64,000 nt of DNA, from positions 62,001 through 126,000 of the forward strand of contig NCGX01000001.1 of NCBI GenBank assembly GCA_002256995.1. Direction: 5' to 3'. The first letter of the stretch is position 1. Each line of letters begins with the position of its first letter. The notes under the pieces are model-generated. The model worked only from the letters and a program-made list of their open reading frames with translations, was not told where the DNA came from and searched no databases. The position numbers and the translations under genes are program-made. Positions 56,644 through 64,000 of this stretch are shown here, piece after piece. This DNA comes from Hydrogenophilales bacterium 16-64-40 (GTDB taxonomy: Bacteria; Pseudomonadota; Gammaproteobacteria; Burkholderiales; Thiobacillaceae).

Positions 56644-57960
56644 ATGGATATAGCGTTACTACTGTTCCTCATCCTGCTCAACGGCGTTTTCGCCATGTCG
56701 GAGATCGCCGTGGTGTCCTCGCGCAAGGCCCGCCTGCAGCGGCTGGCCGACGACGGCAGCCCCGGTGCGCAATCGGCGCTTGCCCTCCACGCAGACCCTT
56801 CGACCTTCCTCTCCACCGTTCAGGTAGGCATCACTTCAATCGGCATTCTCAGCGGCGCCATCGGCGAAGCCGCGCTGGCCGACCCTCTGGCAGTCTGGCT
56901 GGCGCAGTTCGCCCTGCTCGAACCCTATGCCCGCGGCATCGCGCTCACGATCGTGGTGCTCGGCCTGACCTATTTTTCCGTTGTGGTCGGCGAACTGGTT
57001 CCCAAACGGCTGGGCCTGCTGGCACCGGAAGGCACCGCCTCCCTGATCGCGCGGCCCATGAACATGTTGTCGCGCCTCACGCGACCTGTGGTGTGGCTGC
57101 TGTCTGCGTCCTCCACTTTGCTGTTGCGCATGATGGGTGCGCGCCGCAAGGAAGAACCGCCGGTGACCGACGCTGAAATCAACGTGCTGATGGGTCAGGG
57201 CGCCGAGGCCGGGATATTCCATCAAAGCGAACAAGAGATTGTCTCCAATGTGTTGCGCCTGGACGAGCAGCGCCTCGGCGCGATCATGACCCATCGCACC
57301 GATATTTATCTGATCGATCTCGACGATCCGGAAGACGAGATTCGCCGTCTGATCGCAGAAAGCCCGTATGAGCGCATCGTGGTCTGCCGCGACGGGCTCG
57401 ACCATGTCGCCGGGATCCTGCGCACGTCCGACCTGCTCAAGCCCGTGCTGGCCGGCGACCCGCTGAATATCGAAGCAGCCTTGCGCGCGCCCCTGTATGT
57501 GCCGGATAGCGTCAGCACCACCCAACTGCTCGAAAGCTTCCGCAAGGCGCGCATGCAGTTCGCGCTGATCGTCGATGAATACGGTGATCTGGAAGGCCTG
57601 GTGACACTGACCGACGTGCTGACCTCCATCGTGGGTGATTTGCCCTCCTACGATTCGCCCGACGAACAGGACGTGGTCGAACGCGAAGATGGTTCCTGGC
57701 TGGTGGATGGCAGCGTGACCATCGAACGGCTCAAGTCAGTCCTGGCGTTTGACGATGACCTGCCGGGCGAGGAAGAGAATGCGTTCAACACCCTGGGCGG
57801 ATTCGTCATGCACATGCTGGGACATATCCCTGCCGTGGCCGACCATTTCGATTGGAAGAACTGGCGTTTCGAAGTGATGGATATGGACCGGAACCGGGTG
57901 GACAAGATGCTGATCGCCAACCTCGCGCCGCCGCAGAATGCAGCAGAGATGAAACCATGA
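56644..57960 (+). CDS. CNNM-domain/CBS-pair membrane protein (CorC/HlyC family)
   Basis: The 438-residue protein has an N-terminal CNNM membrane domain (LNGVFAMSEIAVVSSRKARL, TVQVGITSIGILSGAIGEAAL, FSVVVGELVPKRLGL, each read in parts), two CBS domains (IMTHRTDIYLIDLDD; LIVDEYGDLEGLVTLTDVL) and a C-terminal transporter-associated domain (GSWLVDGSVTIERL). Relatives are linked to Mg2+/Co2+ export; the old name hemolysin is not meaningful. The ATG at 56644 opens the membrane domain. Confidence 0.9.
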   Translation: MDIALLLFLILLNGVFAMSEIAVVSSRKARLQRLADDGSPGAQSALALHADPSTFLSTVQVGITSIGILSGAIGEAALADPLAVWLAQFALLEPYARGIALTIVVLGLTYFSVVVGELVPKRLGLLAPEGTASLIARPMNMLSRLTRPVVWLLSASSTLLLRMMGARRKEEPPVTDAEINVLMGQGAEAGIFHQSEQEIVSNVLRLDEQRLGAIMTHRTDIYLIDLDDPEDEIRRLIAESPYERIVVCRDGLDHVAGILRTSDLLKPVLAGDPLNIEAALRAPLYVPDSVSTTQLLESFRKARMQFALIVDEYGDLEGLVTLTDVLTSIVGDLPSYDSPDEQDVVEREDGSWLVDGSVTIERLKSVLAFDDDLPGEEENAFNTLGGFVMHMLGHIPAVADHFDWKNWRFEVMDMDRNRVDKMLIANLAPPQNAAEMKP

Positions 57961-58036
57961 CAGTGGCCGTCGAGCTTTACTGAGTCCCGATCCGGTCAAA
58001 CCCACCGGGCGCGTAACGCGCCGGCGCCCGGCCAGT

Positions 58037-58768
58037 TTATCCAGTTGCCGCTTCCACCATCAGCCGCTTCATCTCCGCCACCGCCTCTTTCCAGCCCACG
58101 AACAGCGCCTGCGCGACAATGGCATGCCCGATGTTGAGTTCATGCATGCCCGGCAGCGCCGCAATCGCCCGCACGTTGTGGTAGGTCAGGCCGTGGCCGG
58201 CGTTCACCGTCAAACCAATGCTGCAGCCGTAGGCCACCGCCTTGCGGATGCGCTCGAATTCGACGATGCGCGCGGCATCGGTTTCCGCGTCGGCATAGGC
58301 GCCGGTGTGGATTTCGATCACCGGCGCGCCGGCCGCGTGCGCCGCGTCGATTTGCGCAAAATCGGCGTCGATAAACAGCGAGACGCGGATGCCGGCGTCG
58401 GCGAGGCGCTTGCAGGCATCGGTTATTTTCGGCGCTTGGCCTTTGACGTCGAGGCCGCCTTCGGTGGTGAGTTCCTCGCGTTTTTCCGGCACCAGGCAGA
58501 CGTCCTGCGGCCGCGTGGCGATGGCGATGGCGAGCATTTCATCGGTCACCGCCATTTCCAGATTCATCTTGGTTTTCAGCACCTGCCGCAGGATCGCGAC
58601 ATCGGCATCCTGGATGTGGCGACGGTCCTCGCGCAAATGCAGGGTGATCGAGTCGGCTCCGGCGGTTTCCGCCACCAGCGCGGCCTCGACCGGGCTGGGG
58701 TAGCGGGTCTTGCGCGCCTGGCGCAGGGTGGCGATGTGGTCGATGTTGACGCCGAGATAGATGCTCAT
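58037..58768 (-). CDS. pdxJ: Pyridoxine 5'-phosphate synthase
   Basis: The 243-residue enzyme closes the vitamin B6 ring from 1-deoxyxylulose-5-phosphate and aminoacetone phosphate. Motifs: [22 protein letters not shown] (read in parts), [35 protein letters not shown] (read in parts), [16 protein letters not shown] and [10 protein letters not shown]. It follows recO by 4 bp. Confidence 0.95.
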   Translation of the reverse strand: MSIYLGVNIDHIATLRQARKTRYPSPVEAALVAETAGADSITLHLREDRRHIQDADVAILRQVLKTKMNLEMAVTDEMLAIAIATRPQDVCLVPEKREELTTEGGLDVKGQAPKITDACKRLADAGIRVSLFIDADFAQIDAAHAAGAPVIEIHTGAYADAETDAARIVEFERIRKAVAYGCSIGLTVNAGHGLTYHNVRAIAALPGMHELNIGHAIVAQALFVGWKEAVAEMKRLMVEAATG

Positions 58769-58772
58769 GGGT

Positions 58773-59528
58773 TCAGCCGAGTGGATTCAGTTCTGTAAGT
58801 TCGCGTAACAGCTGGCGAGTATAAAGCGGCTTCCCGCCCAGGGTGTGGTTGATCAGGGTGCGCATCAGGGCCTTGGCCTCGACCAGCGTCGCCGGCCGTT
58901 CGAAGCGGCCGGCCGCCAGATCGATCAGGGTCTGGCCCGAGACCGGGCAGCCGGGCAGCCCGCTCTCGCGCAGTGCGCCGCGTTCGGGCTGGAACACATA
59001 GCGGACGCCAGGCTCGATCGGCACCCCGCTGTCGGCGTCGACATCGAAGGTGGCGCCGTAGCCGATCTCGGACAGCAGATTTTTCTCGAAGCGGCGCAAT
59101 ATCCGCTCGAAATAGCTGGCACGTTCGAAATCGGTGCCGCCCGCCTCGCCCGCCAGCTGGTCGAGGGTGTCGACATAACGGTCGTACAGCAACTCGTGCG
59201 CATCGCCGCGCGCCAGCAGGCGCAGCAGCAGTTCGTTCAGATAAAACCCGCACATCAGCGCGCGCCCCTGCGGGGCGATCAGGCCGCCCCGCCATTCGGC
59301 GCCATGCAGGGTCTTCAGTTCAGATTTGCCGAACCACGACAGCAGCAGCGGGGTGAACGGCTGCATCAACCCACGCAGCGCCGAGGTCGGCCGGCGCGCG
59401 CCGCGCGCGATCAGCGCCACCCGCCCATGGCTGCGGGTGAGCACCTCCGCCACCACACTGGTTTCCTTGAACGGATAGGTGTGGAGGACGAAGCCGGGTT
59501 CGTTGTTGATGCGGGCGTCAGAGGACAT
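58773..59528 (-). CDS. recO: DNA repair protein RecO
   Basis: The 251-residue protein has an OB-fold N-terminus ([35 protein letters not shown], read in parts), a helical middle ([23 protein letters not shown], read in parts) and a C-terminal part. It loads RecA with RecR at gapped DNA. Its place after era, 42 bp apart, is the usual betaproteobacterial order. Confidence 0.92.
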   Translation of the reverse strand: MSSDARINNEPGFVLHTYPFKETSVVAEVLTRSHGRVALIARGARRPTSALRGLMQPFTPLLLSWFGKSELKTLHGAEWRGGLIAPQGRALMCGFYLNELLLRLLARGDAHELLYDRYVDTLDQLAGEAGGTDFERASYFERILRRFEKNLLSEIGYGATFDVDADSGVPIEPGVRYVFQPERGALRESGLPGCPVSGQTLIDLAAGRFERPATLVEAKALMRTLINHTLGGKPLYTRQLLRELTELNPLG

Positions 59529-59570
59529 GAAATGCAGAAAAACGTTTATCCGCTTCGCGGATCAGGCCGT

Positions 59571-60455
59571 TCAATCCAGGCCGAGCGACCTCAGCATACG
59601 CACGTCGTCGGCCCAGCCGCCCTTGACCTTGACCCAGACCTCAAGATAGACCTTGCTGTCGAACGCGCGCTCCATGTCGAGACGCGCCTGGGTGGAAATG
59701 GTCTTGAGCTTCTCGCCGCCCTTGCCGATGATGATGGGCTTGTGCGTGTCGCGGTCGACCAGGATGGTAGCGAAAATGCGGCGCAGGTTGCCCTCTTCCT
59801 CGAACTTGTCGATGGCCACCGCCACCCCGTAGGGGATTTCCTCGCCGCACAGACGGAAGACTTTTTCGCGAATCAGTTCAGCGGCCAGTTGGCGCTCGGT
59901 CTGGTCGGTGACGTCGTCCGCCTCGAACAGCGGCGCGTTCTCCGGCAGGTGGGTTTGCAGGGTTTTCAGCAGTTCGTCGAGGTTGTTGCCCTGCTTGGCC
60001 GATACCGGGACGATCTCGGTGAACGCATGTGCAGCAGTGACCTCCTGCAGATACGCCATCAGTTCGGCGCGATCCTTGACCTGGTCGATCTTGTTGACCA
60101 CCAGGATCAGCGGGCGATCCTTGGGCAGCAATTCCATCACCTGGCGATCCTCGTTCTTCAGCCGGCCCGCCTCCACCAGCATCATCACCACGTCGGTATC
60201 CGACAGCGTTTCGCGCACCCGCTTGTTCATCGCGCGGTTCATGGTGCCGGTGTAGCGCGTCTGGAATCCAGGCGTATCGACAAACACGAACTGCGCCTCG
60301 TCGGTGGTATGAATGCCCATCACCCGGTGACGCGTGGTCTGTGCCTTGCGCGAAGTGATGCTGACTTTCTGCCCGACAAGACGGTTGAGCAGGGTCGACT
60401 TGCCGACGTTGGGGCGCCCGACGATGGCGATGAGGCCACACTTGAATTCACTCAT
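59571..60455 (-). CDS. era: GTPase Era
   Basis: The 294-residue GTPase helps 16S rRNA maturation and 30S assembly. G-motifs: [31 protein letters not shown] and PVSAKQG; the KH RNA-binding domain has [19 protein letters not shown] (read in parts). It overlaps rnc by four bases (ATGA). Confidence 0.96.
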   Translation of the reverse strand: MSEFKCGLIAIVGRPNVGKSTLLNRLVGQKVSITSRKAQTTRHRVMGIHTTDEAQFVFVDTPGFQTRYTGTMNRAMNKRVRETLSDTDVVMMLVEAGRLKNEDRQVMELLPKDRPLILVVNKIDQVKDRAELMAYLQEVTAAHAFTEIVPVSAKQGNNLDELLKTLQTHLPENAPLFEADDVTDQTERQLAAELIREKVFRLCGEEIPYGVAVAIDKFEEEGNLRRIFATILVDRDTHKPIIIGKGGEKLKTISTQARLDMERAFDSKVYLEVWVKVKGGWADDVRMLRSLGLD

Positions 60456-61165
60456 TTACGCACTTCACTCTTCTTTGCTGCCTGTTCATTTCGTAACGCG
60501 GCGCACGCCTGGCGTGCGGCCTCCTGTTCGGCGGCGCGGCGGCTCTTGCCGACGCCGCGCGTGCTGAGCGCGGGCTTGGTGAGCACGCACTCGACGATGA
60601 AGCTCTGGTCGTGCGCCTCGCCCTCGGTGTCGACCAGCTGGTAGTCCGGCAGCGGCAGCCGGCGCGACTGCAGGATTTCCTGCAATTCCGTCTTGGCATC
60701 CTTGCCCGAGGCCGTGGGGTCGATTTGCGCCACCAGCGGGGCAAACAGGCCGGTCACCACGCGCTGCGCTGCGTCAAACCCCGCTTCGAGAAAGATCGCG
60801 CCGAACAGCGATTCGAGCGCATCGGCCAGAATCGAGGGGCGGCGGAATCCGCCACTTTTCAGTTCGCCCTCGCCCAGCCGCAGGCTCTCGCCCAGCCTCA
60901 GGGCCGCTGCAATCTCGGCCAGGGTTTCCTGCCGCACCAGGTTGGCGCGCAGGCGCGACAGGCTACCTTCGGGCAAATCGGGAAACGCATCGTAAAGCGC
61001 ACGGGCGACCGAGCAGTTCAGCACCGAGTCGCCGAGAAATTCGAGCCGCTCGTTGTTGACCGCACCGTAGCTGCGGTGCGTCAGCGCCTGGGTCAGCAGA
61101 TCGGCGCGGGTAAAGGTATATCCCAGCGCCTGCTGCAGGCGCTGGGTCAGCAAGGTGTTATTCAA
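60452..61165 (-). CDS. rnc: Ribonuclease III
   Basis: The 237-residue enzyme cuts double-stranded RNA. It has [23 protein letters not shown] (read in parts, with the catalytic acidic box), [18 protein letters not shown] and a C-terminal dsRNA-binding domain ([21 protein letters not shown], read in parts). I chose the TTG at 61165, 8 bp inside the end of the DUF4845 gene, because it gives the family-typical N-terminus ([18 protein letters not shown]); a longer frame to 61291 reads antisense-like sequence. Confidence 0.93.
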   Translation of the reverse strand: MNNTLLTQRLQQALGYTFTRADLLTQALTHRSYGAVNNERLEFLGDSVLNCSVARALYDAFPDLPEGSLSRLRANLVRQETLAEIAAALRLGESLRLGEGELKSGGFRRPSILADALESLFGAIFLEAGFDAAQRVVTGLFAPLVAQIDPTASGKDAKTELQEILQSRRLPLPDYQLVDTEGEAHDQSFIVECVLTKPALSTRGVGKSRRAAEQEAARQACAALRNEQAAKKSEVRK

Positions 61166-61559
61166 TCTGGGCGGGCGCGGCGCTGGGGTCGGTACTGGCG
61201 CTGAAGTCGACCACCAGGCTGACATTGCCAAAAAGCTTGGTGCGGAATTCGTAATCGGCGGAAATGACTGGCGTGCCGCCGCTGCGGTCAATCGTAAGAT
61301 GCTCCGGCTTGACCACCGTCACATAGCCTGTGTTGGCGCGCTTCGCGAAATCACTGCGGAGCTCGCCATTGCTTTTCGACCGAAGGTCGGGCTCCTGCCC
61401 CATCGTGGCGAGAATTTTCTTCACCGAGAAATACTCGATATAGGCCGGCACCAGCTTCATTGCCAGCATGGCAATCGCCACCAGAACAGCGGCGACGAAC
61501 AGGAAGCCGATCATGCTCAGGCCGCGTTGCTGGGACTGCATGGGGGGAGTGCGGGTCAT
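61158..61559 (-). CDS. DUF4845 membrane protein
   Basis: The 133-residue protein has one N-terminal membrane segment ([25 protein letters not shown], read in parts) preceded by QSQQRG, like a pilin-type leader, and a small periplasmic domain. DUF4845 members sit between lepB and rnc in many betaproteobacteria and have no known function. AAGGA precedes the ATG at 61559. Overlaps rnc by 8 bp. Confidence 0.85.
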   Translation of the reverse strand: MTRTPPMQSQQRGLSMIGFLFVAAVLVAIAMLAMKLVPAYIEYFSVKKILATMGQEPDLRSKSNGELRSDFAKRANTGYVTVVKPEHLTIDRSGGTPVISADYEFRTKLFGNVSLVVDFSASTDPSAAPAQIE

Positions 61560-61568
61560 GGTGTGTCC

Positions 61569-62378
61569 TTATTTAAGGGTGGTGCCGATGCGGCCAAAAT
61601 CGTCGAAGTTCATCCAGATGAAGAAGGCCTTGCCGACGATGTTGCGGTCCGGGACGAAGCCCCAGTAGCGGCTGTCATTGCTGGCGTCGCGATTGTCGCC
61701 CATCATGAAATAGTGCCCGTCCGGAACCTTGCAGACGAAGCCTTCGCCCTCGGCATTGTAGGAGCAGTTTTCGCGGTAGGGGAAGTCCACCACCTGCGAC
61801 GGGTAGACCGCGGGCTTGCCCGGCTCGGTCATCATGGTGTGGCCGACGCCGTTGAGATGCTCCTGGTACACCATGGCGGTGACGTAATTGAGGCCATTGC
61901 CAACATAGCTGGAAGTGCCAACGTTGACCGTGCGCACCGGCTGGCCGTTGATGCTGAGCTGCTTGTCGCGGTATTCGACCACGTCGCCCGGCACGCCGAC
62001 CACGCGCTTGATGTAATCGAGACCGGGATCGGCCGGATAGCGGAATACCATGACGTCGCCGCGCTCGGGGTTGTTCAGCGCGACCACTTTCTTGTTGATC
62101 ACCGGCAGGCGGATGCCGTAGGTGTACTTGTTGACCAGGATGAAGTCGCCGATCAACAGCGTCGGCATCATCGAGCCGGACGGGATCTTGAATGGCTCGA
62201 CCAGAAACGAGCGCAGGCCGAACACGATCAGGATGACCGGGAAGAAGCTCTTGGCGTACTCGACCAGCAGCGGCTCTCTGGTGCCCTTTTCGCGGTAACG
62301 GCTGAACAGCAGCACGTCGAGCAGCCAGATGCTACCGGTGACGACCAACGCGATGAACAGGATGAGTGCGAAGTTCAT
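61569..62378 (-). CDS. lepB: Signal peptidase I
   Basis: The 269-residue membrane protease removes Sec signal peptides. It has two N-terminal membrane segments (ALILFIALVVTGSIWLLDVLL; SFFPVILIVFGLRSFLVEPF, each read in parts), the catalytic Ser in IPSGSMMPTLLIGDFI, the catalytic Lys in YIKRVVGVPGD, and the box GHYFMMGDNRDASNDSRYWG (read in parts). The ATG at 62378 lies 5 bp after lepA; a longer frame upstream only shadows lepA. Confidence 0.96.
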   Translation of the reverse strand: MNFALILFIALVVTGSIWLLDVLLFSRYREKGTREPLLVEYAKSFFPVILIVFGLRSFLVEPFKIPSGSMMPTLLIGDFILVNKYTYGIRLPVINKKVVALNNPERGDVMVFRYPADPGLDYIKRVVGVPGDVVEYRDKQLSINGQPVRTVNVGTSSYVGNGLNYVTAMVYQEHLNGVGHTMMTEPGKPAVYPSQVVDFPYRENCSYNAEGEGFVCKVPDGHYFMMGDNRDASNDSRYWGFVPDRNIVGKAFFIWMNFDDFGRIGTTLK

Positions 62379-62383
62379 GGTGA

Positions 62384-64000
62384 TTACTTGTCCGAGACCT
62401 GAAGGATCGCAAGAAAGGCTTCCTGCGGGATTTCGACGTTGCCGACCTGCTTCATGCGCCGCTTGCCGGCCTTCTGTTTTTCCAGCAGCTTCTTCTTGCG
62501 CGAGATGTCGCCGCCGTAGCATTTGGCGAGTACGTTCTTGCGCAAGGCCTTGATGTTTTCCCGCGCGATGATGTTGGCGCCGATCGCCGCCTGCACCGCC
62601 ACGTCGAACATCTGGCGCGGGATCATCTCGCGCATCTTGGAGGCCAGTTCGCGCCCGCGATACACGCTGGTGGCGCGGTGCACAATCAGGGACAGCGCAT
62701 CGACCTTTTCGTTGTTGACCAGGATGTCGAGCTTGACCAGGTCGCCCGGGCGGTATTCCTTGAATTCGTAGTCGAGCGAAGCGTAGCCGCGGCTGGTCGA
62801 CTTCAGCTTGTCGAAGAAATCCATCACCACCTCGTTCATCGGCAGGTCGTAGCGCAGCATCACCTGCCTGCCGTGGTACTGCATGTCGAGCTGCATGCCA
62901 CGCTTCTGGTTGCACAGGGTAATGACGTTGCCGACGAACTCTTCCGGCACGAAAATCGTTGCGGTGATGATGGGCTCGCGGATTTCCTCGATCTTCGACA
63001 GCTCGGGCAGCTTGAACGGGTTCTCGACATTGAGCAGGGTGCCGTCTTTCATCAGCACTTCATACACCACCGTCGGCGCGGTGGTGATGAGGTCCATGTT
63101 GTATTCGCGTTCGAGCCGCTCCTGCACGATGTCCATGTGCAACAGGCCGAGGAAGCCGCAACGGAAGCCGAAGCCCAGCGCCTGCGAGACTTCGGGCTCG
63201 AACTGCAGCGCCGCGTCGTTCAACTGCAGCTTGGTCAGCGCGTCGCGCAGCGCCTCGAAATCGTGCGACTCGATCGGATAGAGCCCGGCGAAGACCTGCG
63301 ACTGCACCTTCTTGAAACCGGGCAGCGCCTCGGCCGCGGGCCGGTCGAGCAGGGTGATGGTGTCGCCCACCTGCGCCGACTTGAGTTCCTTGATGCCGGC
63401 GATCACAAAGCCGACTTCGCCGGCCGACAGGCTGGGCCGATCGACCGCCTTCGGCGTGAACACGCCGACGTGCTCGGTCAGGTGCTGCGCGCCGGACGCC
63501 ATGAAGCGAATCTTGTCCTTGGGGCGCAGCGCGCCGTCGACCACCCGCACCAGCATCACCACGCCGACGTAGTTGTCGAACCAGGAGTCGATGATCAGCG
63601 CCTTCAGCGGCGCATCCTCGTTGCCCCGCGGCGGCGGCACCTGCTTCACCACCACCTCGAGAATCTCGGCAATGCCGATTCCGGTCTTGGCCGAGGCGCG
63701 CACCGCCTCGCTCGCGTCGAGCCCGACGATATCCTCGATTTCTTCCGCCACCCGGTCGGGGTCGGCCGCCGGCAGGTCGATCTTGTTCAGCACCGGGATC
63801 ACCTCGACGCCGAGGTCGATCGCGGTGTAGCAGTTTGCCACCGTCTGCGCTTCCACCCCCTGCGAGGCATCGACCACCAGCAGCGCGCCTTCGCACGCGG
63901 ACAGGGAACGCGACACTTCGTAGGAAAAGTCGACGTGGCCGGGCGTATCGATCAGGTTCAGGCGGTAGACCTTGCCATCCTGCGCCTTGTAGCTCAGCGC
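62384..64000 (-). CDS. lepA: Elongation factor 4 (LepA), N-terminus beyond the window
   Basis: The frame runs to the window edge and covers 538 residues; about 60 N-terminal residues, including the P-loop, are missing. Visible: [18 protein letters not shown] (G3), [14 protein letters not shown] (G4), SAKTG (G5), the elongation-factor domains and the LepA-specific C-terminus ([20 protein letters not shown], read in parts). LepA acts on ribosomes during initiation or under stress. First gene of the lepA-lepB-DUF4845-rnc-era-recO-pdxJ row. Confidence 0.96.
   Translation of the reverse strand, partial: ALSYKAQDGKVYRLNLIDTPGHVDFSYEVSRSLSACEGALLVVDASQGVEAQTVANCYTAIDLGVEVIPVLNKIDLPAADPDRVAEEIEDIVGLDASEAVRASAKTGIGIAEILEVVVKQVPPPRGNEDAPLKALIIDSWFDNYVGVVMLVRVVDGALRPKDKIRFMASGAQHLTEHVGVFTPKAVDRPSLSAGEVGFVIAGIKELKSAQVGDTITLLDRPAAEALPGFKKVQSQVFAGLYPIESHDFEALRDALTKLQLNDAALQFEPEVSQALGFGFRCGFLGLLHMDIVQERLEREYNMDLITTAPTVVYEVLMKDGTLLNVENPFKLPELSKIEEIREPIITATIFVPEEFVGNVITLCNQKRGMQLDMQYHGRQVMLRYDLPMNEVVMDFFDKLKSTSRGYASLDYEFKEYRPGDLVKLDILVNNEKVDALSLIVHRATSVYRGRELASKMREMIPRQMFDVAVQAAIGANIIARENIKALRKNVLAKCYGGDISRKKKLLEKQKAGKRRMKQVGNVEIPQEAFLAILQVSDK

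Noticed and set aside
61569..62915. Extended start for signal peptidase I
   Set aside because: The added 179 codons overlap the lepA 3' end in another frame and carry no signal peptidase features; the ATG at 62378 is followed at once by the proper membrane segment.

Overview
The window (64 kb, mostly GC-rich) looks like a chromosomal segment of a chemolithotrophic betaproteobacterium of the Thiobacillus type. This is inferred from a Sox cytochrome, typical betaproteobacterial gene orders (pcnB-folK-deoxynucleoside kinase-panBC, queA-tgt-yajC-secDF, lepA-lepB-DUF4845-rnc-era-recO-pdxJ) and protein similarity recalled by eye. No database search was run.

Layout. 1-10.5 kb: a truncated lipoprotein gene, a fused SoxX-SoxA triheme cytochrome, the N-degron transferase pair aat-bpt, the copper ATPase pair ccoI-ccoS, a nitroreductase divergent from an HxlR regulator that starts a tightly coupled four-frame chain, a lipoprotein cyclophilin and the permease of a BtuC/FecCD importer. 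10.5-21.5 kb: accessory DNA between that permease and its likely ATPase, holding a SWIM/SNF2 helicase, a Phd-VapC toxin-antitoxin pair with a perfect 24-bp palindrome on its promoter, and a six-gene island (BNR protein, TlpA-like redoxin, TonB-dependent receptor, TonB, ExbB, ExbD) bracketed by an imperfect 21-bp inverted repeat. 21.5-28 kb: the ATPase, pcnB, folK, a deoxynucleoside kinase, panBC, panD and rhlE. 28-41.6 kb: an eight-gene glycogen operon on the minus strand, in transcription order pgi, glk, glgC, GH57 amylase, malQ, glgB, glgA, glgP. 41.6-48 kb: tRNA-Leu(CAA), queA, tgt, yajC, secD, secF and a dedA gene. 48-54.4 kb: kup and a less GC-rich electron-transfer cassette (fpr, etfA, etfB, divergent ETF-quinone oxidoreductase). 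54.4-64 kb: a second copy of the secF 3' end with a second dedA, a TerC protein, a CNNM/CBS protein, pdxJ, recO, era, rnc, DUF4845, lepB and lepA (cut by the window end).

The strongest observations are three. First, the region in front of the glycogen operon carries a textbook sigma-54 promoter (GG-N10-GC) with two 17-bp NtrC-type sites centred about 109 and 165 bp upstream of the predicted start, which suggests nitrogen-limitation control of carbon storage. Second, a 246-bp direct repeat of secF 3' end plus dedA 5' end flanks a 7.2-kb block with dedA, kup and the ETF cassette, as expected of integration by homologous recombination. Third, a btuC-btuD-type operon appears to have been split by about 11 kb containing a TonB/ExbBD-powered uptake system of unknown substrate.

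Many neighbouring genes overlap by four bases (ATGA, GTGA or CTGA), so translational coupling is a general habit here. Two very short frames (32 and 5 codons) bridge neighbouring genes with such overlaps at both ends.
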